From Piscicola geometra (lineage: Eukaryota; Annelida; Clitellata; Hirudinida; Piscicolidae), in NCBI GenBank assembly GCA_943735955.1, contig OX030966.1, forward strand, positions 6,999,306 to 7,063,305: a DNA stretch of 64,000 nucleotides, read 5' to 3'. The notes under the pieces are model-generated. The model did no database searches. It saw only the letters and a program-made list of their open reading frames with translations, and was not told where the DNA came from. How positions within the stretch are numbered: the stretch's first letter is position 1; the number at the start of each line of letters is the position of its first letter. Positions 1-10,926 of the stretch are shown piece after piece. The translations under genes were made by a program, and so were the position numbers.

Positions 1-248
1 TCACCCATCTGGAACTCTCCTTTCCCGCTGCTGCTTCCGACGCAGTTGACGTCGTCTCTCAACAGGGCGTGGTGCAGGAGGGAGAGGTGCATGCGCTGAG
101 GCACCGCCACCCGGATCACCACTCCCAAGAACTCCAACTCCGCCCCCTCTGGAACCTCGTACGTCACGTTCACTCTGCTGGGGGCCTGCTGACCCGTCCC
201 TGAGAGGGCTGCCATCACGCAGAGGTGCAACAGACAGCGTCCCATCAT
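1..248 (-). CDS. N-terminal exon of an unrecognised secreted or membrane protein (partial)
   Basis: From an ATG-ATG pair at 248-243 a minus-strand frame stays open to the window edge (82 codons). The first 20 or so residues form a typical signal peptide (MMGRCLLHLCVMAALSGTG) with a likely cleavage site before QQAPS. The mature start reads VNVTYEVPEGAELEFLG, which loosely resembles the first strand of a cadherin repeat, but too little is visible to name a family. Base composition is GC-rich compared with the AT-rich DNA directly upstream (249-600), as expected for an exon. A donor could lie inside this stretch, so the last residues may be intronic. The gene continues beyond position 1. The signal peptide is clear; the family call is a guess. 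Confidence 0.45.
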   Translation of the reverse strand, partial: MMGRCLLHLCVMAALSGTGQQAPSRVNVTYEVPEGAELEFLGVVIRVAVPQRMHLSLLHHALLRDDVNCVGSSSGKGEFQMG

Positions 249-606
249 TTCGCTTCCTAGCGGCATTAAATACCAGAGCTTCAAACTTTTTTAATCTAAG
301 TTTTATTTTTAGGTTTTTAATTTTTTCCATGTTTATTTGTTTAGTTAGTGACGTGATACTTGCCGCAATGGCAATTTTATTATTCTTACTTCATTATTTT
401 ATTTTTGCTTTTCATTAATTAATTAATTTATTATTAATATTTTTTAATTGTTAATAACAAGCTCGACCGGGTTTACCCCAGCAACTTAAAATGAATTAAA
501 TACCAGTTTATTAATGATCTTACAGATTTAAATTATTTAATAATTTTCATATACATTTTCTTCATCCACCCTTCTCCCTCTCTCGTGTTTCCAGAACGCT
601 AGTGAC

Positions 607-1866
607 ATGCGCAGAAGGTCGTGGCAGGACACTCCCACGTCACCACTGGTCATCCACCAGCAGAGCAACATCCACTGCAGCAGCAGCAGCAGCTCCAAGG
701 CTTGCAAGGCAAACAGTGTTCAAGTCAGGGGAGATGCCACAGCACCACACACGCTGGTGGTGGTGGCTAAGGCTGCTACTGTGGATGAAGTCGATGTTGA
801 GAAGTTCGTCTGCTGCAAGCTTCTCTCATCGGGTGTCTCTGGAGCAGTCTCCGATGATGCATCCTCAACCAAGTCATCCGCTCTTCGTCCTCCTCCAACT
901 ACCTTTTCCACAGTGCTTCCCACTACAACTACAACACTTTCCACTACAACTACAACACTTTCCACAACAACTACAACACTTCCCACAACAACTAAAACAC
1001 TTCTCACAACAACTAAAACACTTCTCACAACAACTAAAACACTTGCCACTACAACTAAAACACTTCCCGCTACAACTAAATCACTTCCCACAACAACCAC
1101 AACAACAAAAGCAGCAACAAAATTGCCCATTGAGACAACAAAACTTCACACACAAACTCCTTCGAGAACTCCTCTCTGCATCAACGTTGCTTCCAAGCCA
1201 GCCACTCAACCCTCCGTCAACGTTGCTTCCAAGCCAACCACTCAACCCTCCGTCAACGTTGCTTCCAAGCCAGCCACTCAACCCTCCGTCAACGTTGCTT
1301 CCAAGCCAGCCACTCAACCCTCCGTCAACGTTGCTTCCAAGCCAACCACTCAACCCTCCGTCAACGTTGCTTCCAAGCCAGCCACTCAACCCTCCGTCAA
1401 CGTTTTCACTGCCAGCACAACTAAAACTACTACTTCTATTACTGCTGCCACTGCTACTGCTACTTCTTCTATTACTTCTACTATTAATACTACTAAAGCT
1501 ACTACTACTACTTTTGCTATTTCTATTAGTAACACAACCACTGTTACCACTGCTTCTACTACAACCACTACCACTTCAGCGTCTGCAGTTGCGGCGACTA
1601 AAACAACTAGCACTCCACTGAAGTCTTCAAGCAAGTCCTCAACAACATTCTACATCTCTTCGGCGATCGTCCAGCCAACAAACACAACAACACTCCAACA
1701 AACGCCAGCAACTACAACAGGCCACAACAAGCTTTCTAAGCCGCAATCTTCTTCAACAACAACAGCAATGACAACAGCAACAACAACAGCAACAACAACA
1801 ACAGCAATGACAACAACAACATCGACCTTTCAAAGGATCAAGCGCATCATCAAGCCACTGCAGTAG
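607..1866 (+). CDS. Thr-rich low-complexity open frame, possible exon
   Basis: A 419-codon frame opens after a possible acceptor (tttccag, about 590). About 100 ordinary-looking residues (for example VVVAKAATVDEVDVEKF) are followed by long Thr-rich stretches ([12 protein letters not shown]), a sixfold 12-residue repeat and further Thr runs, so it would look like a mucin-like linker. The other two forward frames are also partly open because the DNA is built of trinucleotide-like repeats, so frame choice is uncertain. A better-supported exon in another frame begins at 1741 inside this frame, which argues that the 3' end of this ORF is not real. No family recognised. Confidence 0.25.
   Translation: MRRRSWQDTPTSPLVIHQQSNIHCSSSSSSKACKANSVQVRGDATAPHTLVVVAKAATVDEVDVEKFVCCKLLSSGVSGAVSDDASSTKSSALRPPPTTFSTVLPTTTTTLSTTTTTLSTTTTTLPTTTKTLLTTTKTLLTTTKTLATTTKTLPATTKSLPTTTTTTKAATKLPIETTKLHTQTPSRTPLCINVASKPATQPSVNVASKPTTQPSVNVASKPATQPSVNVASKPATQPSVNVASKPTTQPSVNVASKPATQPSVNVFTASTTKTTTSITAATATATSSITSTINTTKATTTTFAISISNTTTVTTASTTTTTTSASAVAATKTTSTPLKSSSKSSTTFYISSAIVQPTNTTTLQQTPATTTGHNKLSKPQSSSTTTAMTTATTTATTTTAMTTTTSTFQRIKRIIKPLQ
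1188..1402 (+). repeat. 36-bp tandem repeat, six copies
   Basis: Unit contains aacgttgcttccaagcca followed by gccactcaaccctccgtc. The length is a multiple of three, so all frames stay open; in the frame starting at 607 it encodes a 12-residue block containing NVASKPATQPSV. Copies differ only by single substitutions (gcc/acc). Confidence 0.85.
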
Positions 1867-2189
1867 GCTTGCAGGCAGTGGCTTGCAGGCAGTAGGCTTT
1901 CAGGCAGTGGCTTGCAGGCAGTAGGCTTGCAGGCAGTGGCTTGCAGGCAGTGGCTTGCAGGCAGTGGCTTGCTGGCAGTGGCTTGCAGGCAGTGGCTTGC
2001 AGGCAGTGGCTTGCAGGCAGTGGCTTGCAGGCAGTGGCTTGCAGGCAGTGGCTTGCAGGCAGTGGCGAGCTCCTCAGAGACAAGGCATTACAATTGCATT
2101 ACATCATTCGTGACGCAGAAAAGCATGCGAATTTTGAATTTGTCGACAGTGGTGCTGTTAGGTTTGAGAAGAAGAAGAAGAAGATGAAA
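1741..2189 (+). CDS. Two-exon fragment of an unrecognised Asn-rich protein
   Basis: Two exons join in phase 0. Exon A (1741-1862) follows the acceptor tttctaag and encodes an Asn-rich stretch ending IDLSKDQAHHQATA; its donor is GTAGGC. Exon B (2070-2189) follows ggcgag and encodes LLRDKALQLHYII, then RDAEKHANFEFVDSG, then a Lys run ending KKKKKMK, with donor GTGTGC. The mix of hydrophobic and charged residues in exon B looks like a genuine helical protein segment, unlike the surrounding repeats. The intron between them (1863-2069) is a 14-bp minisatellite. I do not recognise the family, and neither the start nor the stop of the gene was found; downstream exons would lie past the GT tract. Confidence 0.4.
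1863..2069 (+). repeat. 14-bp minisatellite filling an intron
   Basis: Unit ggcttgcaggcagt, about 14 copies, with a few gtagg variants at the 5' end. Because 14 is not a multiple of three, one reading frame cycles through all three phases and gives a 14-residue protein repeat, which makes misleading ORFs. It runs from the proposed donor to the proposed acceptor of the flanking exon pair. Confidence 0.8.
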
Positions 2190-2196
2190 GTGTGCT

Positions 2197-2370
<174 letters not shown>

Positions 2371-4295
2371 CCTACTCCATTTTGGTTTGAAGCTGGGATA
2401 GTTACAGGATGGTGGTAGAGGAGGGAAAGGAGGATAGTTGTGTGGTTGGTGGATGCTTGTGTCATATTACATTCGTGAAGCATTCCACACCATTCACAAA
2501 CTCTCATGACTTTTTCTTCAAGTTAATTTAATAAGTTTATAAATAATTTTTTTCTATTTTAACAAATATTTTACCGACTATATTTTTGCTAATTAAATTA
2601 TTTTTTTTCTTTCTATTAGACACATATTTTATTATTTTATTCAGTTATTGTGTATTATAAAGAGTTAACAGATATGTGCATTATTAGTATTCAAACATGG
2701 CCACACCATGCAGCGCTTGTCAAGGTCGTTGTAAACCAACCTATCTGAAGTTTGAGCAAGCTTGTGTAATAGCACCTTGTGTCCATTGTATTAGCCGCGG
2801 TAGAATGTGCTAGTATTTTTTACAACTATTTGTGTATTTAACAAAATTTATTTTAGCGAATCTCTGATAATTCTATTGAATTTATTTATGTTACACTATT
2901 GTATGTTACTTCATTGTATGTTACTTCATGGTGTTACTTCATTGTATGTTACTTCATAGTATGTTACTTCATTGCATGTTACTTCACAGTATGTTACTTC
3001 ATTGTATGTTACTTCATAGTATGTTACTTCATGTTAGGCACTCCCACCAGTTGGCAAAAAAGCTGCTTTTCACGGAGGTTGTTGCAAGGCCTGCATAGGG
3101 GCAGGCTCACTTGAACACACGTATCTCATAGTGACTTCGTTCTTCCGTTATTCTTCCGTTTTTTTCCGATGTTATTCTTCGATCTTTTCCGATGTTATTC
3201 TTCGATCTTTTCCGATGTTATTCTTTGATCTTTTCCGCTGTTTTCAGTTGATTTTTCATTTGCTTTTTTCCAAATTTTGACAAAATAATTATTGTTATCG
3301 TTCTCATCGTCATGATAATAGTCATTGTCATCATCATCAAAACCATCATCATCATCAGAACCATCATCGTCATCATCATACCTACGTCTCTAGTCCCCTC
3401 TAGGATACATCTCGTACAACGAATCGAAGGCTGCACAACAACCCCTCCACCCTGTGTCCTCCATGCCCCTGTAAATTACTGTCAGTTTCTGTGGTAGGAG
3501 GCCTCATTGCTTTGCAACTGCATCAGTCCAGCCCTCTACACCACAACGCCCTCATAATGCTGCCATTTCAAATTTATCTAACGCAAACTTTTCGGCTTTT
3601 GCATTTTTGCGAAGAAGTGTGTCGCCTGCTTGCACTCCTCAAGCCTCCCCTCGCTCATTCATTTCGCTTCTTGTTTCATTTTTTTGCAATTTAAATTTCA
3701 TTTTCCTTGAAACCCGTCTGGGTATGCGCCCATTCGAAAGTAATCGTCTTCCACTGGTGTTGCGTGATTCAGAATTACCAAACGAATCTTTCATGATGTC
3801 AATCGCCTCTTAATTGGTTGTAAATTCAAGTTTTAAAGCCATCAGTTATCTATTTTAATTATAATTAATTATTGGTTATTTATCAATTTATTGTCTTAAT
3901 TTATTTTCTTTGAATTATTTATGCGTCGGAAGGGTGTTGAACTCGCGTAGGAAATTCGCATTAAGCTCTTCAAATACATACAAATACATACAAACCATGC
4001 ATGACGAATTATGACTCGGCATTCACATCATGCATTTACGTGCATTCACAATTCAAGGCAATTCTCCAAGATGGAATGCAATTCGGTGATTGCATGCATG
4101 AACCGATGGATGACCTAGCTGCTTGGGTCAGTGTTTGAACCAGTGCAGCATGCCACTGGCCACCACCTCGCCGTCATCACCACTGCTGCTCACTTCTCTC
4201 TGCATTCTATTCGCATCTTCCACTTCCTTCCCTTCATAGACAGCATTTTAGTAGTGTGTAGTGGAGTGTTTGTGCTAGTTGATAGATACTGCTTT
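2371..4295. other. No gene seen; AT-rich DNA with short tandem repeats
   Basis: Contains a 15-16 bp repeat (gtatgttacttcatt, about 2895-3032), a 24-bp repeat with units like tcttttccgatgttatt (about 3150-3235), and a GTCATCATC-like stretch (3300-3385). Remaining short ORFs have no protein-like pattern. Confidence 0.6.
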
Positions 4296-4299
4296 AGAT

Positions 4300-4321
4300 G
4301 TGTGTGTGTGTGCGTGTGTGA

Positions 4322-4405
<84 letters not shown>

Positions 4406-4434
4406 GTGTATGTGTGTGTGTGTGTGTGTGTGTG
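4300..4434 (+). repeat. GT microsatellite
   Basis: About 65 GT dinucleotides interrupted by gcgtgtgtgaaa near the left end and gcgtgtgtat near the right end. Confidence 0.95.
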
Positions 4435-4687
4435 CCAATGTAGCTATTTCAGCAATGCATTACTCCACGCAAGTGTTGAGCGCATTTAAATAAAGCAGTT
4501 TGCTTCCTTGCAATATATTATACTATTTTGATTTGAATATACTTCAAAATGTACGTCATATTACTGTAATATTAATATATTTTGAAGCTTCGGTTTCTTC
4601 TTTGTCGCAAACCTCCCAGGGAGACCAATGCAGCGGTGTGATTGCCCTCGAAGACAACATTGGCCATGAGGAGAGACACTGAAGCGG

Positions 4688-4741
4688 TTGTGTTCCTGCT
4701 TGTGTTCCTGCTTGTGTTCCTGCTTGTGTTCCTGCTTGTGG
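4688..4741 (+). repeat. 12-bp tandem repeat
   Basis: Unit gttcctgcttgt, four copies. The surrounding stretch 4435-5314 shows no convincing gene; 4611-4681 could be a short exon (acceptor ctcccag, frame ending GHEERH and a stop) but nothing links to it. Confidence 0.75.
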
Positions 4742-5314
4742 TGCTTCGTTGTTTGGAGTATTGAACAAGTTAAATCGAGTCTGGTGACCCCTTGCAAGAA
4801 CGTCTTGTACAAAGGAGAAGAAGGAACGCTTGAATCTTGCTAGATTAATTAAGAACTTCTCATGCTGGCCAATTTTTCAAATGGTTGTTTTGTGTTTCTG
4901 TCCAGCGTACCTTGCATTATCACTGTCGTCTGTGCACAGCATACAACTCCATTCAGTTCGACTTCCCTCGATCTCCCAGCGTTCCACACACCCCATCCAT
5001 CCTCTCCTGTCTTTCATTTTCGCTTAATGCTGCTTCCTTCTCACCTGAAAGGCCTCTAAACCTCCAATAAAGTTTCGAAACTCAAGGTTAGTCGTCGTCA
5101 TCATCGTCACCATCCTATATTACCCTATCAATGTAACTTTGGTTCCACTGACATCCAGTTTCCGCCACCTTAACAAACCAAATATTTCTTTCTTTGAATT
5201 GATGTTTTGTCTTCCTTAAAATGTTTTATTTTTGAATTTAAAAACGAGGCGAACTGCGCTGAGAGAAATTGTAATCTGGGCGCACTTCAATGAAAAGTTA
5301 TTAATTATTCACAG

Positions 5315-5435
5315 GTGGTCCTTTCTTGTCGCCAAAACGCTTCGTCACCTGCAGGAAGTTTTGCAAAGAAGAGTGATTCAGGAGGAGGTAGAGAGATTCC
5401 TTCGCAAAAGAAGAGCTATTAAATGTGCAAGATGA
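5315..5435 (+). CDS. Possible terminal exon, unrecognised
   Basis: After a good acceptor (attcacag) a frame gives a Leu/Arg-rich helical stretch (WSFLVAKTLRHLQEVL, then RRVIQEEVERFLRKRR) ending at a TGA at 5433-5435. The amphipathic pattern is protein-like, but no upstream exon with the right phase was found and the exon may be chance. Confidence 0.18.
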
Positions 5436-6363
5436 GGAAGGTGGGTTGGTTGGAAAGACTGTCACGCTGAAATGCGATCATTTTATTTTATACTCTTTGA
5501 TGTGTTAAGGAGGCCTGTGAACCAAAAAGACTCAACCTCTACGTCGCCGTTTTCTATTTTTCCTTCACGGCTGATAAGTTGTTCAAGTAGGTGCTGCTGA
5601 TCATTTTGTTATTGTTGATATTGTTTTTCAATTGATGTGATAAGAATATTTTTGTGAACATTTTGCTTTTCTTTTTATATTCAGTTCTTCCACCTTCATA
5701 CACGACATTCATTCGCCTCATCAGTCAGATGTGGATGACACCTGATATCAAAGTAAGAAGGCTCAAAGGGTTGAAACTGCGTAGTCACAGTTTTGCAAAA
5801 CGCGTCAGTCTTCGCAAAAAGTAAAAATTTTCTAGAAAATAAAAACTAACAAAATTAGCTTCTTCGGAATAAAATGTACAAACATTTTACTAAAACTCGA
5901 TTATTCTTCAAATTAATTGGCTGCTTGATCGGCTGTCAAGATCTCAAACATCGTCAGTCCTTTTAGACTCGGAAGTTCTTTAATGGCCATTAGAAGCTGC
6001 CCACGACTGAAGCTCTAGAAGTATGTCAGTTGCAACATGAAGGGATGTGTTTAAATAAAGTTTAAGTTTGTGGATCCTTTTGAATAGCGACGCTCAGATA
6101 AATTCAAAATATTAAGCTTTCGGATAACAGCATTGGTTTTAAATATTCCATTGGGACTCGTGTTAGAACGATTTATTTAAAGAGATTTATTTTAACTTCA
6201 GACGTTCATGCAGTCCAATCAACCAGAAAGTTTCACAAATATTTTTTTCACAATTAAAATGGCGTCCTTCATCCACTGCAACACCATCAAGTGCCTCACA
6301 AGTATTCCAAAATCCATGAAAATCATTTTAAATCAATCAAAGTGTTCTAATGTATTGCGTGCC
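5436..6363. other. No gene seen; AT-rich DNA
   Basis: AT-rich sequence with no long frame, no RNA gene and no strong repeat recognised. Confidence 0.5.
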
Positions 6364-6851
6364 TCAGTTGTCGTCGTAGAAGTAAGCATAATGGCCGTCT
6401 GAAGAACGCTTTCCCAGGTCCCATCTGTAGCGGGTGCTCACTCTCTTCGCCCTCCTCTCTGCCTTCACCCTGCCACTGTTGCTCCTGGGTGGAGGGGTGG
6501 GTTGGGAAGGGTTTGGCGCTTTGTGGTGCTCAAGTGAGTTTTATACTACATTTTGAGTTTCCAAAACATTAAATCAATTAGTTATAGCACCCTTACTCAA
6601 TTAAGACGTTTTCCTTCAATTAAAAAAATCAACGTTCTTTAAAAAGATGATTCAAAGAGTGCGGACACTGACGGAGGCTCAGGCAGGAATGTTTGTCCGT
6701 CGTTGATGCGTCTCAAGAGGGCTGGAAGGATTCGTTGAACCTCGATGTCGTTATCACCGTTGCCAGGGAAGCAGTGGATGGTGGTCATGGCGACGAGGAT
6801 GAGGAGGCAGATGCTGAGGACGCGAAAAGAGAGGTCCTTATTGCCAAACAT
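6364..6851 (-). CDS. Candidate neuropeptide precursor (two minus-strand exons)
   Basis: The 5' exon starts at an ATG at 6851-6849 and encodes a strong signal peptide (MFGNKDLSFRVLSICLLILV, then AMTTIHC). The 3' exon (6364-6484, acceptor ccacccag) encodes a basic linker and two dibasic sites: RRAKR, VSTRYRWDL, GKR, SSDGHYAYFYDDN, stop. Gly-Lys-Arg is the classical amidation and cleavage signal, so a C-terminally amidated VSTRYRWDL peptide is predicted. The exact join is unresolved. The 5' exon continues open to a stop at 6639, giving RILPALLRRINDG, and possible donors are GTGATA (phase 1) or GTGTCC (phase 0). The best acceptor needs phase 2, so either a weaker acceptor inside the basic linker or a missed exon is used. 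A signal peptide plus KR-flanked peptide on the same strand within 500 bp is the evidence. I do not recognise the peptide family. Confidence 0.5.
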
Positions 6852-6857
6852 GGTGCC

Positions 6858-7040
6858 AACTGGTGGATGGATGGATGGGGGGAGAATGGGTGGGAGGATG
6901 GGGAGGATGGGTGGGAGGATGGGTGGGAAGATGGGTGAATGGATGGGGAGGAGGATGGGTGGGAGGATGGGTGGATGGATGGGGAGGAGGATGGGTGGGA
7001 GGATGGGTGGGAGGATGGGTGGGAAGATGGGTGACCGAAT
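6858..7040. repeat. GATGGGTGGGAG-type minisatellite
   Basis: Degenerate 12-16 bp units (gatgggtgggag, gatggatggggagg) directly upstream of the candidate neuropeptide start codon. Long frames on both strands here are products of the repeat. Confidence 0.85.
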
Positions 7041-8350
7041 CCTCATCACCACCATAACCACAAAAATCCAACTCTAACTACCACATTTGCAAGAAGCAAG
7101 CAACCAAAAAACGAACCTTAGAATGCCACAGCACCAGGAAGCAGGTAGGTTGTGCGCTTGTCAGGAAAGTGAAACCAACACACAAGAGAAGTCACCAAGC
7201 TTGCTTTTCTCACTACTTCTCCTTCTTCCAAACCTCCTTTTATACCAACCAACAAAGTCGTGGGTGTTCCTACACCATGCATACATGCATCTAATCATAC
7301 ATTATATATAATAAACGGAATGTGGTTGTATATACCTCTTTGTCCCCATAGACACACACACACATATTTGATCAAGCATTCACAAACTTATCTGCTTGCC
7401 TACTTCTCATTGCAGACTAATCGCTTGTATCTTCTTCTGTCTCACTAGAAGCATCTTGATGTCGTTTGGGTAGCGTGGAGAAGTTCACTGGTGCCGTGGT
7501 TTGGTGATTGATTCATTTTATGGGAAGGTTTTGATGATGATGATGGTGGTTATGATGATGATGGTGGCAGCACTGAATTTAGTAGTGATGATGGTAGTGA
7601 TCTTGGTATAATGATGGGCGCTGAAGGCGACAAGGGATCGTGTTAGAGGGGCTGATTTGCTTGCTTTTCAGATTTCTCGAGAGGTAATTGGCCATGAAGA
7701 AAATTTAATTGTAATAAGTTTTTTTATAAATACCGAATAATTAATTATTTGAAGAATCTGTTAAGCAACAATATAGCCATCACTGATGAATTGATAAGTA
7801 TTCACTCTGCAATTAAAAGGCATTCTTATGGAATGACTCAGGGGTCCGAGAGAGATCAAGAAAAGAAAAAACAAATAAATTAGCAAAAAGTATTTTAAAA
7901 CGCAAAATGGCAAAGACAACACTCTTCAGTGTTTGCGCATGTCACTCGACGTGTGCGCATGCGATATCCTCTATCTGTGCCTCCCATGCCTTCCTTCCAT
8001 CATTCATCACGCGTCATTCATTAGCCTCTGAAAATAACCTGCCGCTCTCTGCTAGATATTTCAGGCATTTCATGAACTAGACTCATTGCGAACTTAATTC
8101 GGCATTATGCCTTGTTTTGTATGGCAGTGCCGAACACTTTAATGTAGTCAAAATAGACTTTTGCATAATGTAAGAAGGATCAAAAGGATCAAACGTCTGC
8201 AACCTCATCCTCGGAGGAAGCAGGGATGTCTCAGCAGACGAAGTGCCTTGTCTCCGTGCAACTTCAATCAACCTTTTCTTTTTTTATTCCAAAAATTTTT
8301 TGCTTTTGGGACGTTTTAGAATTTTTTTTTGCGTGGATTGAGTGGAGATC
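7041..8350. other. No gene seen
   Basis: Mixed AT-rich sequence with short GAT runs (7530-7610). No protein-like frame, tRNA or mobile element recognised. Confidence 0.5.
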
Positions 8351-8354
8351 TCAA

Positions 8355-8485
8355 ATGCCATCTTCTTCTTCATCATCCTCCTCCTCTTCATCATCCTCTT
8401 CCTCCTTCTCCTCTTCCTCCACCTTCTCCTCTTCCTCCTCCTCCTCCTCCTCCTCCTTCTCCTTCTCCTCCTTCTCCTTCCTTAT
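8355..8485 (+). repeat. Polypyrimidine TCC/TTC tract
   Basis: About 130 bp almost without purines on the plus strand. The Ser-rich, Pro-rich and Leu-rich frames across it are artefacts. Confidence 0.9.
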
Positions 8486-10920
8486 TGTGCAGAGGTTTCT
8501 TTAAAGCATCAACGCACCTCAACAATATCGTTGAATAATAAATAAAAATTATAAAATAAATAAAATATTCTTTTTTTAAGCGCGTTAATAGTTCAATGCA
8601 GAGCGACTAAGCCAGCTTATAAGGCTAGAATCACGTAAAACAAATAGTTTATAGAAGGCCTGGATCCTTCCCCAGTCTCACAGCAATGCACTTTTAATAA
8701 ATAATTTGATGATCACCATTTTATTTGGCCAAAATGAATCGATAAACTTTCCGCCCTTAGCGTTTTAGCCTATTTATGTTGAATTAATAAAAATGATTTT
8801 ATCTGCCCTGCTACTTTATGGCCCTCAAACCTCAAAATCGTCATGAGAGGCTTATAAATCTATTTAAAAAATATTTATTATTTTTTTAGATAAAGCTTAA
8901 CAAAATATGGATAAATCAATTTTTGGTTTGTTTTATTAAACTATTTAATTAAATTAAATTATTTAATTCTATTCAGTTATTTAATTTATATAAGTTATTT
9001 TACTTTTCCGATCCATCTTGGTCCCTGTCACGTCTACCCCATCGCTACTTCAAGTCTTCTTTCATCCGACAATTCAACTCTCTTCCACCATTACCCTTTC
9101 AAATGTGAAATTTCTTTTTTAAGCCAAATTTTAAAAATTATCAATTAAATTAAAAATTATATTTACAAAAAAATCTTATGTATATGTTATTATATTTTTA
9201 AATCATAATATATCTCATAAAAATATAATTTACAAAATCTTTTTATAGTTTTAAAAAAAACTCTTTAACAACGTCACCATCTATGCGGGAGCATGCCATC
9301 CCATTTAATCTTCTGACAATCTTCATCAAACTAATTGCTCTATTTTTTGTTTTTTCTCTCTTATTTTTCTACTTAGAATCTTTTCTATGCTATGAAATCG
9401 TAATTAAGTTTTTATGTAAAGTTTGAAATAAAAAACGAAAAACTTGATTTCTACTATTTTTTCTATATCTCCAACACAGACGAAAAATGCAGAGAAGCCC
9501 CTAAGGGATGTGACTGAAAGAGACTCATGGGGTTGACGCCACCTTAGTTTCGTTAAATATATCAGCTTCTTCTTCATTCGCAGTATTAAGGTTTTTTCTG
9601 TAGTTTTTGCCAAAAAGATTCGATGACTTTGTTGGCTTCTTTGTCCCTTTATTTTTAGTAAATCCTTAATTATTGCTTCCATTTTTAAAGCTTTTTGTGA
9701 ATAATTTACATATCAAAGTGAACACAAACTATTTCAAATTTTTAGTTTTGATTCACAAACCGCATCTTCCCACGCCATCTTTCACTCCAAGAAACTGTTT
9801 CCTGACATCGATTTGTGACACTCGCTAAGGACCACTTATTTTTGACGTTCGATTCCAAGCCACAAGACGCCCCCTTCCCCTCTAAAAGCTGCTCAATGAC
9901 TACTAAATACTTTCAAAGCTCCAGACTTCGCTCCTCCATAAAATAATTTTAAGTACTTGAAAGTAGAAGGTCGTAAAGAAAAAAGCAGTTTCGGAGGCCA
10001 TTGTTCGGTCTCTTATGGGATTATTAGAGGGAGGAGTTATGGCGGGCAGAGAGATTTGTGAGATTTAAATCTGTGTCTGCTCCTTAATGGCGAGGAAGTG
10101 AGTCTTTGTGGAGGTTTGAAGACCATTTGAAGAGAACAACAATGAAAGCATTTAAGCCATTTAAAGTCTAAATTAAATCATTAAAAAGTTTGACTTTGGA
10201 AACGCAAGACATGGGATTCATCAGAGTTTGAAGAAATTGAGTAATTAAGTTAATTAACATTAAAATTTAATTTAATTAATAAATTTAAATATAGACTTTT
10301 GAAGGCTCTATTCGTTGAAACTTTCGTGACAAAGTACTCAAGTTTCGAGGCTCTGGAAGCGAGATTAGAGCAATTTATGTGGCGGTAATCTGGCGCTTTT
10401 ATACTTTTATACCCGCCACTTTGCAGATGCTCCTGCGCAGTCTTAAGAGCGGAATTAAAAGACAATAAAAAAGAATTCTGCTAATTAATTCTTCAATTTA
10501 TATTCTAAACTGCTTTCAATAAAGCCCACTTCGCCGTGTTCTAGAGACTCATGTTTTGAATTAGTTGAAGATTATTTTACCAAACAATTTAAATTAGTTT
10601 AATCTCATTGAATTCCACGTCTTTGGGACATACAAAATAGATTCTCCTTCAAAAGTTACACGATGCAGTTTTCCACGTAACAGAGAAAAACTAGTGTCAG
10701 CATTATTTACTTATAACTTAGCTACATTTCCTAAAACTCTTCCGTGACGAAGATGAACAATTCAAAAACACTTTTAAAGCTAACTTACTTTTCAATTCCC
10801 AGTGGCTGTCATGCTTTCATGTGGACGCCTGCAAATCTCCAAAAGAACCTCTCAAGCTAATTAAATATTTTTGAAAAACATAATTTTTGATTTACTTTCA
10901 ATTTCGAACGACCAGACGAC
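8486..10920. other. Long AT-rich region without a recognised gene
   Basis: Two short minus frames (9404-9682, 92 codons; 10250-10465, 71 codons) have plausible amino-acid mixes but no splice partners or family resemblance, so I do not call them. Otherwise only AT-rich DNA. Confidence 0.5.
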
Positions 10921-10926
10921 TTTATT
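10921..10926 (-). promoter_or_regulatory. AATAAA overlapping the WDR4 stop codon
   Basis: On the sense strand the end of WDR4 reads GTT TAA ATAAAG, so a canonical poly(A) signal starts inside the stop codon. If used, the 3' UTR would be only about 10-30 nt. Confidence 0.5.

Noticed and set aside
602..1621. 339-codon Gln/Leu-rich frame overlapping the Thr-rich one
   Set aside because: Same repeat DNA in another phase, with implausible Leu runs at the end.
9404..10465. Two minus frames (92 and 71 codons) as small genes
   Set aside because: AT-rich surroundings, no splice partners, no signal peptide and no family likeness.
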